A stretch of 64,000 nucleotides of DNA from Skeletonema tropicum (taxonomy: Eukaryota; Bacillariophyta; Thalassiosirophyceae; Thalassiosirales; Thalassiosiraceae), in the NCBI GenBank assembly GCA_037178625.1, contig CM074137.1:2294001-2358000 (forward strand), read 5' to 3'. The translations under genes and the position numbers were made by a program. Below are positions 10,219 through 20,613 of this stretch, in pieces. A model generated the notes under the pieces. The model was not told where the DNA came from. It made no database searches and was given only the letters and a program-made list of their open reading frames with translations. The first letter of the stretch is position 1. Each line of letters begins with the position of its first letter.

Positions 10219-10552
10219 AACTTGCATTGAGCGCAGCAAAAGTTGTGAGAATTGATTGTACAGACTTCCCCCGCAGAGTCAACTTTGTAACTTTGTTAGG
10301 AGTAATGAGAACGCAGTGGTAAAAGTTAATTTTCCTTTGAGCTGAATTTCAAGTAAGTTAAGTACGGGTTTCTCCGCGATCAGAATATTCCATTTACATC
10401 TGTTGATGCGCAGCTGCCCTCTTCCTCTTTACATCATAAATCCAGATTTATTTAGGTTGCTTCAACGCTTGCTCGGCTTAGACAGCTTTGACTCACAACT
10501 CATCTCGCATCTCACATCTCACATCTCGCATCTCAAAAATACAAAACAGAAA

Positions 10553-10780
10553 ATGAACATGTTGTCGTCAGAATTGATCGTAGACTTCCCCCTCAAATGC
10601 AACCATGCGCATGTGCGTTTTGCCAAAACAGCACAGCTTTATATTGTTCCTTGGCACGATGACAAAAATATAAACGAGCTGTGGTACACCGAGGCAGAAT
10701 ACAACTCAATGAAACGAAGCATCAAGCAAGACGCCCTCCAAGTCCGAGCATTTGCACAGCTTGAGCTTGAGCTTGATTGA
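10553..10780 (+). CDS. Diatom-type uncharacterised protein (VRF...LWYT family), 75 aa, possibly truncated
   Basis: Starts at ATG 10553, just after a purine-rich leader. The central part reads HVRFAKTAQLYIVPW and then ELWYTEAEYNSMKRSIKQDA. This has the same layout as the protein at 7620-8150 (V-F, then W-Y/N-S/T, then a charged helix), so I place both in one uncharacterised diatom family. The chain ends with QLELELD soon after the helix, and the GLE and Q segments found in longer members are missing. It may be a C-terminally truncated member or a remnant. Two family members within 3 kb suggest local duplication. Confidence 0.5.
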   Translation: MNMLSSELIVDFPLKCNHAHVRFAKTAQLYIVPWHDDKNINELWYTEAEYNSMKRSIKQDALQVRAFAQLELELD

Positions 10781-10941
10781 GGTGATATCGAGTTCTCGAC
10801 GTGACAAACAGAAGGACACTGCGGCTTAATATTTATCCAGTTCCTTTTTGTGCCCTTTCGGGTTCTCTTGAGTAACACTTGCTACCGAGCTAGGCGGAGT
10901 TTAAGTAGTTGAGTTCAGATGACGTCATCTAGGTAGCATTG

Positions 10942-11787
10942 GAGTGACTAAAACTTGACCCCCACCAAACTCAATAAATTGTTCTATTGTATTTATCTTT
11001 AATCGTTAAACGCAATCAATCAGCAATATTCAATGCACTAGCAACAGCAGGATAATCAGCTCAACAAGATTCCTCAACTTTTCTTACGTCTACAGAGAGT
11101 GTAGACGAGAGACCTAGACCTAGACTCTCTCTCTCTCTAGCTCTAGACGATCTCGTGGAGCAATGATCTTAGGTGTCCCTTCTTCTTGTAAACGCAGAGC
11201 CCAAATGCGGCAGAACTGGCAATTCCCAAGACACCGTCCAGGGCACACAAGACAGTTACGGAAAAGTATCAATAGGATGCTGGTTGGATGATTTTGTCCT
11301 GGTACTGCGGGGGCGGGGAGGTCCATTTCCGTATCATCGTACGTAGGCCTTCTTTGGAGATCCCAATCTAACGACGGGATTGTGGTTTTGCTTAGGCGGC
11401 AGTAATTGAAACATTTGAGTTTTCAAATGCTCAACTTTATCACAAGCATATATTCAATGGCGAAGCTACAAACGCAAGCTGATACTCACGGTCATCTTTT
11501 CCTTCATAGGCTTGGGAGCAGCCTCCTTCTTAGCCGTTATCTTCATCATCATCATCTTCTTCTTCTTCTTCTTCGCTCCTTGCCCTTGATTATACACCAG
11601 ATTCGACTTCGACTTCTTCCTTGACGACCTTTAAGAACATTCGGTAGACAGGACTGCTGAGCCACTTCTTGTCTGCGTCTGCAGCCATGTCCTCTTGCAT
11701 GTGCTTCTTGATGGCGATGGGGGAGGAACCGGTGTGTTCCTTGAGCTCTATGATGGCTTGATTGTTTCCTACTTTGTACGACGACAT
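10942..11787 (-). pseudogene. Linker-histone-like family, copy 4 (frameshifted)
   Basis: The most complete of the broken copies. From 11787 it encodes MSSYKVGNN, then AIIELKEHTGSSPIAIKKHM and the rest of an H15-like domain. It stops at ESGV (11590). The Lys-rich tail continues in another frame (GAKKKKKKMMMMKITAKKEA) to a normal GTGAGT donor near 11493. The intron follows, then exon 2 (about 11390-11160), where an insertion near 11340 (TACGTACGATGATACGG) and later indels break the frame; one frame retains VLGIASSAAFGL. A promoter-like segment upstream (TGATAGTCTCAATCTTTATG-like near 11946) is shared with copy 5. It could still make a short H15-only protein of 65 aa. Confidence 0.7.
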
Positions 11788-12548
11788 GTCGGTTATTGTC
11801 TGTACCGAACGATAAGAGAGTAAACGCAGTCACATATGCATAAATACAAACGATTAACGGGTGCTTTCGACTCAACCCTTACCAGCTATTCCCTTGCTCA
11901 CGCCTTCTTACATTGCATTTGATGTCCAAAATATTCTGTGCTGACGATAGTCTCAATCTTTATGTGTTGACGAGGAGTTGTAATGAGTTTATCGTTATCG
12001 TACTTCTTTAGAGAAGGCTAGAGCATCTGGTTCGCTCTTTAGCAAAAGAGAAGGCGAGCAAATGAGAGTAAGCCTCATGGTAGAACTCGAAACACGCAGA
12101 GAAGCTAAACGCGAGCTCCACAAGAGAAGGTGAATCGAACTCAGCGACGGCGAGAGGTTGTCACTTGATATTCGAGATCTCAGATTCACAAAGGATTCAT
12201 GGCGTTGTTGTCGCGTTGAGAACTCCGCTATCACCGAAATACCCGTGCATTTGTACTGATTCCTCACAGATGTATTGTAATCAGTCACTTTCTCTCTTCT
12301 TGGCTAGAGATATTAGCCGCGAGCTGGCCTGGTCCGGTCTAAAAAATTATAACCTGAATACACAAAGAATTAAGATTAATTAAGAAACTCTTTGACAACT
12401 TCGACATTTATCTCTTATGTCGGTATTGTCATCGTACAATGCAATCAGCAGCAAGACAATCAATTCTATTTCTATGCATGCTTGTTCAATCAATCAGCAG
12501 CAGGACAATCAGCTCAACAAGGTTTTCTCAACGTTACTTCATAGGCCT
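11788..12548. other. Intergenic, duplicated promoter region
   Basis: No gene supported. The motif GATAGTCTCAATCTTTATG near 11946 recurs near 13652 upstream of copy 5, so the promoters were duplicated with the genes. Confidence 0.5.
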
Positions 12549-13373
12549 CTAGACGATCTCCATCGGATCCGGAACAGTATGCTTCATAATCTTAGTGGGG
12601 CGTCTCTTTTTATAGAGGTAGAGTCCAACAGCGGCAGTAGTAGCAATTCCCAACATACCGCGAGAAAGTTGCGAAGAAGTATTGATAGGATGCCTCACAC
12701 CTGCTATCATTCCACTTCCCTGGAGCATCGGAGGATTTTGCACTGCTGGGAGGTCCATTTCCATATCATAAACCTTCTCTGGAGATCCCAATCTCCTGAG
12801 CTTCTTCTTTGTCTGAGGCGGCAGCAGAGGCAGCATTGCAATTGCATTGTCAAATGTTAGTTTAGCACCAGCACCACTATCATAATCATAAGTTCAATGA
12901 CGAAGCTGCAAACACAAGTACAAGCTAATACTCACCGCCTTCTTCTTTGGAGCAGTCTTCTTCTTTGGAGCAGTCTTCTTCGTAGCCTTCTTTTTTGTAG
13001 TAGCCTTCTTTTTTGTAGTAGTCTTCTTCTTTGCAACAGTCTTCTTTTTTGTAGTAGTCTTCTTCTTTGCAGCAGCAGCCTTCTTTGTAGTAGTAATTTT
13101 TTTCATTGGAGGTCCCTTTGCCTCTGGATCCGGCTTCAACTGACGAAGAAGTGGGAGCCGGGCCCTGGCAGCCGGGCCAAGCTTGAAAGAACCATTCTCC
13201 TCGACAAATACACCAGAAGCGAGACCGTCCTTGAGTGCCTTCAAGTACAATGTGTTGTGCAACGTCTCGTCTTCCATCTCCGATTGCAAGTGCTTCTTGA
13301 TTGCAATGGAGGAGGATCCGTTGCGTTCTCCGAGCTCCGTGATGGCTTCAATGATTCTTGCTTCGTAAGACAT
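12549..13373 (-). CDS. Linker-histone (H15)-like protein with Lys-rich region and hydrophobic C-terminal tail, 233 aa
   Basis: Model: exon 1 13373-12936, intron 12935-12813 (GTGAGT...CTCAG, 123 nt, phase 0), exon 2 12812-12549. Residues 1 to about 75 form a winged-helix H15-like domain (ARIIEAITELGERNGSSSIA, then IKKHLQ and YLKALKDGLASGVFV), as in histone H1. Residues about 95-146 are almost pure Lys/Ala/Thr (KKKTTTKKK), like an H1 tail. Exon 2 adds KKKLRRLGSPEKVYD, an uncharged linker, a 16-residue hydrophobic run at about 198-213 (GMLGIATTAAVGLYLY) flanked by Arg and KKRR, and the end PMEIV. Without splicing, the chain would end 13 codons into the intron. H15 and the basic tail point to nuclear DNA binding; the hydrophobic segment suggests a tail anchor, which is inference. 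Exon 2 is supported by conserved copies at 4.9, 6.6, 9.3 and 11.2 kb. Confidence 0.8.
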
Positions 13374-14199
13374 GTCTCTTCAAATAATGATAATAATTTA
13401 TTGTCTGCAGTGGACGACAAGGGCAAGGGACAAGGAGCAAACATAGATTTAGTTGGAGGAGGAGTTAATGCAGTGACATTTGCATAAATGGCAAAAACAT
13501 AAATATAAATAGACGTAAGAAGAGTAAGCGTGAGAATATGATAAGAGCGGATAAAGATAATGACAAGAGCAAAATCACTCAACCCCTTACACCTTACACA
13601 ACTTCTTACTCTTACAGTATCAGTGGTTTCGTTATTCATAGAATATATGCTAATGATAGTCTCAATCTTTATGGTGATAAAGTTTTGTGAGAAGGCAGAG
13701 TAGCTAGCCAAAGCTAGCAATCAAGCAGCAAGGCCACTCTCATGCTAGATCTAGAAGCCGAAGCCGAAGCCGAAGCCGAACGCAAATTCAAAGGTTGAAA
13801 GCGAACTCAGAATGATGACAGTCACCCATCTCTCTAGTTACTCTCACTATCTCGCTAGATATGCATCAAAGATATCTCAAAGCTCTCGAAGTCGCAAAGA
13901 AGGAGAGCTGCGATGCAATCAAGATCAGAGCTGCGATTCAGACTTCGCGAACGTTCTCAGAGAAGCAGGAGAAGAGGGGAAGAGGTATAGGCGTCGGTGG
14001 ACGGGTGTCTCATCTCGAATGAGTGAAATTTAATAACAGCATCATGATGTGACACACTTGAACACTTCCACGCCGCCCGCCGCGCGCGCGCCAGCCGCCA
14101 CACATTCAAAAGAAAAGCAAAAATTAGCATGAACATTGAACATGGTGAAAAAGTTGCAGTAGTAGCAAGGACTAAGTACAATTGAAACACACCACCATC
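13374..14199. other. Divergent promoter region
   Basis: Lies between the linker-histone-like gene (minus) and the J-domain gene (plus). It contains a short GAAGCC repeat near 13750-13780 and a CG-rich GCCGCCCGCCGCGCGCGCGC stretch near 14070. No gene supported. Confidence 0.5.
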
Positions 14200-15468
14200 A
14201 TGACCGATAGTAACTCTACCAAATACCCCAGTGCTCCATCACGAAGCACCTCCACTACCTCCAGCTCCTCCTCCTCAGCAACAACACCAATCGCCCTCCC
14301 CTCCGACGAAGCACTCGAACTCCTCCTCTCCCCCGACGGCTACTACACGTACCTTTCCATACCCAAACCTGATCCTTCTGCTCTCACCAACCCCTACCTC
14401 GATGCTGCACTCAACGCTGGCACCTCGAGCACTCCGGAAAATTCCATCATTGATCTAGATCAAGTCAAAAAGAACTATCGGCGACTATCATTGAAACATC
14501 ATCCCGATCGACGTGGGGGGAATGAAGACACATTTCGTGCATTGCATCGTGCCAAGATTGTGTTGAGTAATCCAAAGTTACGGAGAGAGTATGATTTGAT
14601 TGGATTGGATTTGGAGGATGATGTGGTGGAAGAGGCTCACAATGAGGAAGAGGAGGGTGGATCGAAACCACAGGGACAGAATGAAGCTGATACTAAAGAA
14701 AATACCGACAATAACAATGCGAACAATAATAACAATAGCAAGACAGAAACAGTAATGTCCCATCTAGCATCCGCCACACTTGCCGGAGTACTCCAAATGG
14801 TAGTCCGCACAGCATTAATGGGTGTCGTCTCCGTCCTCTTATCTCGATATACAATATTGACAATTGTAACGATTGGAATGTTGGTATTTTTAAGTACACG
14901 GATTTATTCGGCTCTCAAGGTGGCAGCGAAAGGTGCGGGTGTTCCGTTGAATTTAATGAGTTTGAAGGAGGTTTGTGTTCCGTTGATGATTGCGGGGGGT
15001 GTTTATTGTATGTTTAAGGGGAGACGATTTGTTGTTGAAAGTGAAAATGGTGAGGATCACAATTCAGTGGTTGGAGATGGCACCACCACAGCAGTTCCAG
15101 AAACAATGTATCATTCATGGACATGGACATTTTGGTTGGGTGAAGCACTCGTCATGACATTATTCATTGCAAATTCATTTGAGAAACGGTCTCCTGGACT
15201 ATTGGCACTATTCACCACCATTTCAGGCGTTTTTGCATTGTGGTTACGTGGTCAGTTTTGGAGGTATGCCACACTGTTGGGATTTCAGGGTGTGATTGCA
15301 TTATTGGTTGTGTTGGCATTCCCGATTATGGAAATGATTTTGGAACAAATTGTGGAGGAGAAGATGAAGAAGGTGGGGGAGAAAATTCGTGCGCATGATG
15401 CTAGATTGAGGGAGTTGCAACGGAAGAGGAATGGTGCTGCTGCTGCTGCTGCTGCTAGTTTGGATTGA
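14200..15468 (+). CDS. J-domain (DnaJ-like) multi-pass membrane protein, 422 aa
   Basis: Start chosen at the first ATG of the frame (MTDSNSTKY). A Ser-rich N-terminus is followed by a J domain at about residues 45-125 with the diagnostic HPD (about 101-103, in LKHHPDRRGG) and the helix III/IV signature AKIVLSNPKLRREYD. Helix I (YYTYLSI) and helix II (VKKNYRRLSLKH) are separated by about 30 extra residues, unusually long for a J domain. After an acidic Asn-rich linker there are about five hydrophobic segments (around residues 195-235, 255-275, 310-330, 335-355 and 360-385), then a basic coiled tail ending in polyAla. J domains stimulate Hsp70 ATPase activity; the membrane part suggests recruitment of Hsp70 to an ER or organelle membrane. 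Single exon. Confidence 0.85.
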   Translation: MTDSNSTKYPSAPSRSTSTTSSSSSSATTPIALPSDEALELLLSPDGYYTYLSIPKPDPSALTNPYLDAALNAGTSSTPENSIIDLDQVKKNYRRLSLKHHPDRRGGNEDTFRALHRAKIVLSNPKLRREYDLIGLDLEDDVVEEAHNEEEEGGSKPQGQNEADTKENTDNNNANNNNNSKTETVMSHLASATLAGVLQMVVRTALMGVVSVLLSRYTILTIVTIGMLVFLSTRIYSALKVAAKGAGVPLNLMSLKEVCVPLMIAGGVYCMFKGRRFVVESENGEDHNSVVGDGTTTAVPETMYHSWTWTFWLGEALVMTLFIANSFEKRSPGLLALFTTISGVFALWLRGQFWRYATLLGFQGVIALLVVLAFPIMEMILEQIVEEKMKKVGEKIRAHDARLRELQRKRNGAAAAAAASLD

Positions 15469-16032
15469 TGTATGTGGCATGAATAAATTGTACACAATAA
15501 GATAGAGAGAAATGTACACACATGATAATATATGAAATAAACGAAGGATAGATGGGAGACAAATCACTGTGAAGAAAAGTTCCTGCAGCACAACCGGAGC
15601 GGAGAAGACTGTCGATGAGTACTCTTTTGAGAAGTACATTGATACTTACAAGGAGAACCATCCATTCGTGAAGTGGTGATATCATTTGCACCGACTCCTT
15701 CATATCGAGGGAAACGATATTTTCAATTTGTGTGAGACTTCTCTATTGGGGAAATTCTTTACTTATTACATTTTTACGACAGAAATGGTGGGGGTTCCAA
15801 ATTAACCCCCGTTTAGTGTCGAGAGCATAATACTCGAGATCGTCATCCAACTGTGCAGCATGTGGTGTCGAGCTCGCTCCTGCTTCTTAATGTGAATTTT
15901 GTAATACACTGACTAAATCACTTCGCTTAACACAGGCTACACACACATAACATTGAAAACTAAAAAACGATCGCCTTCTTCAAGACCTGATCAATAATAT
16001 TCTTAACACAGATGTGCCAACTCACTTTCGCT
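15469..16032. other. Intergenic between convergent genes
   Basis: The 3' flanks of the J-domain gene and the G-beta gene meet here. No ORF with support. Confidence 0.5.
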
Positions 16033-17577
16033 CTAGGCCCAAATCTGCGAATTTTCAAGGGAAAAGAAAAGCAATTTGTTAGAACCGTGAAAAATAAAAG
16101 TGATTGACCGTCCCTTTCTCCCTCAATCCCGAGAAAAGAACTTACCTTCAGGCTGGTATCCCAAGATCCAGTACAGAGGGCATCGCCCGTGGCATTCACA
16201 CCCAAGCATGAAACACGGTTTTCATGTTGTGTTGGCAATGCATACGCTGTCTGAGATGAATCAGCCAACGTATCCCAAACATAGGTGGAGAAATCGTCAT
16301 ATCCGCCAAACATGAGTCGTCCCGATCTGCTAAAGGCGACGGATGTGATTCCACTGGTAATTCTATCATTTCCAAATTTGTTCACCTCACCATAACTTCT
16401 CATATCGAACAAGCGGCATGTGGAGTCATCGGATCCTGTTCCAAACGCATTCCCATCGGGAAAGAAGGCCACCGAGTTGATATCATTTTCGTGTCCAACG
16501 TGGGTCTGCACACACTTGCCATTTCGCAGATCCCAAATTTTTGCCGTCTTATCCACACTCCCTGAAACAAAGATGTTACTATTTTCGGGGCTTATTGCCA
16601 CAGACATAACGTCCCCGGTATGATCGGAAAATGTTTTTAGGACCTCCCCACTGTTGATGTCCCAATATATGCAAGAGGAATCCCCCGACGAGGTGATTAT
16701 GTGCCCCTCATCGGTAAATCGGCAACAACTGAGGTATCCATCATGTGCAACAAGTTCTTTGGTTGCCCTAGCGTTGGCACTCTGATTTTGAATATTGTAA
16801 ATGGAACAAACATTATCCAGACCACCACACGCAATTAGATTCCCCTTCGACTGTTCAAACGCGCATGTCATCACCCATGAAGAACGGAGCGGAATGGCAT
16901 TCGTCTTATTGGTAGTGTAGGCGTCCCAAATGATTAATTTTCCGTCCTGTGATGCAGAAACGAGGGTTTGGGAGTCACCGGCCCAATGCATGGCGTAGAC
17001 CTTGCCAAAATGTCCCTTTAATGTCCTACGCATCTTTATTGGCTTGCGGATTTCGCGAAGGGGGCCCTTGGAGGCAGCAACTGCCCCCATGGTATTTTGC
17101 TGTTTCGAGGCACGGACCTGTTGGATCTGCTCTTTGAGCGAGGCCACCTAATATTTATTGAACGAGAGAGGAGTAGAGGGTGATTGATGCAGAGCGTTGG
17201 TAAGATCAGAAAATAAAAATGAGAAGAAAAGGATTAGATTTTGATTTTTCACTGGAGAAATTCGATTTCCATTGATTTCGACGGCAAATTGCTCGACCAA
17301 TCAGAGACCCTCGCATACATGACAACGATCCGCATGCCGACAGGGGCACTGCAGGGACTGATTTGTTGAGCGGCTAACATCGGATCGCGAAAATATCCAT
17401 TGAAATGCCGTCTCAAAAAATTTGAAACGATTCAATACAATCGGATCTTCGAATGAATCGATCCAATCGAACGAGTGGAAATCGAGCTTATTATTTCGAT
17501 AAATAAGACTCTCTTCTCAATCAAATGAAGGCACTTACTTCGGCCTCGGCCGCCTCGATACGCTCCTCCTCCGACAT
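16033..17577 (-). CDS. Heterotrimeric G protein beta subunit, 350 aa
   Basis: Model: exon 1 17577-17539, intron 17538-17148 (GTAAGT...TTAG), exon 2 17147-16146, intron 16145-16045 (GTAAG...GCAG), exon 3 16044-16033 encoding only Ile-Trp-Ala-stop. Lengths sum to 1053 nt in frame. The chain starts with a helical [20 protein letters not shown], as expected for the coiled coil that binds G-gamma, followed by seven WD40 blades (for example [46 protein letters not shown]) and closes with [11 protein letters not shown], the classic G-beta ending. It is close to the usual 340 residues. It would couple to G-alpha and receptors at the plasma membrane. The first intron (391 nt) is the longest found here. 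Confidence 0.93.
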
Positions 17578-18000
17578 GGTTGTTATCGAATGGATCACTT
17601 TGTTTGAAGAGACGGCGAGGTCCTATTTTTTTGAGAGGCCTTCTCGCTTTTGTTTCTTTCGCGCCATTTTTGTCTAAAAAAGCAGAAACACTCAAAACTC
17701 AAAACAAGATTCGATCTAGGGACGCGGGCATCGGGCATATCCACAGGATAGTGGCTGATTTATCACTAAATATTGTCACAATTGTAGGTAGTACGCGGGT
17801 CGCCCACAGAAAGACACGAAAAGCGCCCGCTACGCTATCCCGGCAAATAATTTAAATTTATTTGGAGAAGGGCAAGCAAGTTCAATGGGTCGGCGGTACT
17901 TCTTAGTCGGTATGGGCTACTTATGGGCGTAAGGAAGGCAAATATCATGAGAAAAGTAGTTGTAACAAACATATGTAGCAGACTGAAGAGCCAAATAACT
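17578..18000. promoter_or_regulatory. Divergent promoter between G-beta and F-box-like gene
   Basis: About 420 bp separates two divergent starts. The plus-strand frame stays open upstream of 18001 to an ATG at 17923, so the downstream start could lie there instead. No core motif was identified with certainty. Confidence 0.4.
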
Positions 18001-19113
18001 ATGTCGTCGTTGTCTATGAAAATAAATGATGCTCCCTGTGGCGTTGGCGGGGAGAAACGAAAGCACCAAGAAATGACACAGTCCACCGACTCCGATGATG
18101 ACGCCTTCACCCTCTTCTACAAGGCCCAAGATCGACTGAGAGCTGCACAGCTCGAACTGGATCTGGCACAACAAAACATGGAAAGAAGACGCCAACAAAT
18201 ACGTGCAGGGGGAAACTATGAGCCTGATTCGTTATTTTGTTTATGTGATGGCGAAGGACACTTACTTGCGCATATAATCGAGTATTTGGATATCAACGAT
18301 CTTGGGAGATGTGGAGAGGTTTGCCGTACGCTGAAAAATCAAACCGATGGCTGCTGGGATAGATTTGAAACAAAATTGCTGGCACACCCTAGTCTTCGTT
18401 CGTCTAATGCTCAAAATTCGAAAGAAAGAGTCGTTCGCTACGTGAGCGCATCTGCCTTTGCGAAACGCATAGGTGCAATGGGTGATAACATTTCCAAACA
18501 CACTTTTGTAACAGGGGATTCAGAAACTAAAAGTGTCAGGTGTCAAGATCACTGTGAGGGATGTGACTTCCCCAACATGAATTTCGATCATACTCCTTCT
18601 AATGAATATGAGCTATTCGTGAGACTTTCAAAGACAAGCAACAACGAATTACTTGCCGAGGGGTTTCCGAAAATCGATTTTAGTGATAATATGCAACTCG
18701 AAGCGTTAGATTTTTCCAATTGGCCTGAGTTTTTAGAAGTAAACAGACGGATAGGTGCGCTTGGAGATGAATTTGGCAAGGAGGGCTTTCACTGGGATTT
18801 ACTTGGAGACGTCATGAGCAATGTTACAATTGTGGCGGTTGCTGTGAAGAAACTCACTTTAGAAGTCTCTTTAGTTGCAGCCAATAATGACTTCGGTGGT
18901 GAAATTGCTCTCAACGCAGAATACGCAGAAGGCACTTGCACGCATGAAGGTGGACTCTTGCCTACTTCTCATGGTTCTTTCGATGAAAATGGGGTTAGAA
19001 AAAGGCTCGCACTCAAATTGTCCACCGACACGATTTTTTCTCACCCAGGGGATGAGGGGAAATACGAATGCTATTGGGAACTCAGCTTAAAAGATCATAA
19101 TTCGTATTTCTAA
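18001..19113 (+). CDS. F-box-like diatom-expanded protein, 370 aa
   Basis: Start taken at ATG 18001 (MSSLSMKIND); an in-frame ATG at 17923 is the alternative. A helical Gln/Arg-rich segment (LFYKAQDRLRAAQLELDLAQ) precedes an F-box-like motif at roughly residues 85-125 (LLAHIIEYLDINDLGRCGEV). The C-terminal half has the signature YELFVRLSKTSNNELLAEGF and later VTIVAVAVKKLTLEVSLVA. I recognise this arrangement from a large uncharacterised diatom family; F-box parts usually bind Skp1 in SCF ubiquitin ligases, so a substrate-adaptor role is plausible but not shown. Single exon. Confidence 0.7.
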   Translation: MSSLSMKINDAPCGVGGEKRKHQEMTQSTDSDDDAFTLFYKAQDRLRAAQLELDLAQQNMERRRQQIRAGGNYEPDSLFCLCDGEGHLLAHIIEYLDINDLGRCGEVCRTLKNQTDGCWDRFETKLLAHPSLRSSNAQNSKERVVRYVSASAFAKRIGAMGDNISKHTFVTGDSETKSVRCQDHCEGCDFPNMNFDHTPSNEYELFVRLSKTSNNELLAEGFPKIDFSDNMQLEALDFSNWPEFLEVNRRIGALGDEFGKEGFHWDLLGDVMSNVTIVAVAVKKLTLEVSLVAANNDFGGEIALNAEYAEGTCTHEGGLLPTSHGSFDENGVRKRLALKLSTDTIFSHPGDEGKYECYWELSLKDHNSYF

Positions 19114-19218
19114 TTAGCTTTATTAGAGAAGAGTTTCATTCTTTCATCTCTAGCGTGGAATCCCATCATCACAACTTAAAAGACTAATCATTAGAAAAAA
19201 TTTCATTCTTTCATCTCT

Positions 19219-20613
19219 CTAGCGTGAAATCCCATCATTATTGCTTCCTCCTTCCACTGAGACAACATCCTGCTCATCACCACCACCATCTTCTTCGACC
19301 ATCGGATATCCCAAAGCATCATCCACAACCCTCTCCACATTTCCCAATATCCGTCCCAACAACTCATGTTCTCGTAAACTACTCTCCAACACCACCGGAT
19401 CCACAATATTCCCCTTGGGAGTCTCCACATTCTTCCCCTTGGTAATATGCGAATCACCACCTTTCACCTTTCGATAGTACGATTGTCGATAACGTTGCGC
19501 TATCCGTATCTTTTCCCCTTTGGTAATGGCATTCCCTAGTGCAAAATCGAGGAAACGGATGGTCATTCCGTATGGATCTTGAATGAACCAGTCAAGTGAG
19601 AGGGTTAGAGTGTGTATCCGTTCGGAGCAGGGTACACCTGTCCCAGTACAATCCTCTTGCGCCAATTGCTGCTCGATTTCCTTTAGTTTGATAATGTTAT
19701 TGGCCATTCGCAATATGTCTCCCCCGTTGATACCAGAGGACATCATTTGAATCGTGGCAAGTTCCAACCCCTGCGTTGGATCTAAGTGACGTAAATGATT
19801 GTAATAATTCCACTTTTCTGATCCTGCTTTATTGAAGGAATTTTGATACAGAGCATGGCATCGATCTGTCAATAACTTGAAATCGTCCGGATACATTACT
19901 GGATTGGTCGCACCAACTACCCCTCCCATTACTTGCTGCTGTTGCAGAAACGTCGGCAACAACAAGTCGGGATAACTCTGCACCCCAAAGAACTTTTCTT
20001 GTGCACACGGTTGTGCTGTCATGACCCATGGTTCAATGACCGGATAGGCCGAATGATAGTTAAAGTTACTAATGGCCATACTGAATGGATTCCGCACCAA
20101 GTGAATGATTTTAATCTTGGTCTTCTTTTTATGAGAGAGTAACTCGACAGCCAAAGTTTTGATGTCGCAGAAAAAGTTGGGGGAAACTTGAACATAAATC
20201 ATAGATCGTCTCATATCCACATCCTTGGGACATTTGGTATGTTGATCATGATGACGACGTGCAAATGCATTTTCTTCTCCGTTGCTGTGGAGTTCGAGTT
20301 CAGTCGAGTTGGTGATAAAGTCACGGAGGGAGCGGGAGAGATCGTGACCTGTTTTGTGGTAGTGGATGATTAGGTAGATCCAGTTTTTTGGATCGATTTC
20401 ATCGAGTTGATCTGGTGGTGTGTAGGAAGGGACTTCTCTGTGAGGATTACTTGATGCACGTAGTAATTGTGATGGAATGGATCCTTCGATGTAGGCTTGT
20501 TGTGGCTTATCATCACCTACGTGAGAAATTTGATTCAAGCTGACGATGTACAAGAGCAAGAAGCAGCTCAAGACGAGCGATAGTAGCTGCTTCTTCTTTT
20601 CTGTCACAGCCAT
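19219..20613 (-). CDS. Sulfotransferase-like type II membrane protein, 464 aa
   Basis: A single N-terminal hydrophobic anchor (residues about 10-28, LLSLVLSCFLLLYIVSLNQ) after a basic MAVTEKKKQ fits a Golgi type II protein. IYLIIHYHKTGHDLSRSL around residue 78 has the form of the 5'-phosphosulfate-binding loop (P-loop-like, K-T-G), and IIHLVRNPFSMAISNFNYH near residue 180 matches the 3'-phosphate-binding region (RNPxxxxxS). These are the PAPS-binding motifs of carbohydrate sulfotransferases. A later LDWFIQDPYGMTIRFLDFAL suggests the rest of the fold. Expected role: transfer of sulfate from PAPS to glycans or polysaccharide in the Golgi; the substrate cannot be told. Single exon, divergent from the LRR gene. 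Confidence 0.75.
   Translation of the reverse strand: MAVTEKKKQLLSLVLSCFLLLYIVSLNQISHVGDDKPQQAYIEGSIPSQLLRASSNPHREVPSYTPPDQLDEIDPKNWIYLIIHYHKTGHDLSRSLRDFITNSTELELHSNGEENAFARRHHDQHTKCPKDVDMRRSMIYVQVSPNFFCDIKTLAVELLSHKKKTKIKIIHLVRNPFSMAISNFNYHSAYPVIEPWVMTAQPCAQEKFFGVQSYPDLLLPTFLQQQQVMGGVVGATNPVMYPDDFKLLTDRCHALYQNSFNKAGSEKWNYYNHLRHLDPTQGLELATIQMMSSGINGGDILRMANNIIKLKEIEQQLAQEDCTGTGVPCSERIHTLTLSLDWFIQDPYGMTIRFLDFALGNAITKGEKIRIAQRYRQSYYRKVKGGDSHITKGKNVETPKGNIVDPVVLESSLREHELLGRILGNVERVVDDALGYPMVEEDGGGDEQDVVSVEGGSNNDGISR

Noticed and set aside
12897..13487. Plus-strand frame rich in Leu/Ser
   Set aside because: Antisense of the Lys-rich tail of the intact linker-histone-like gene.
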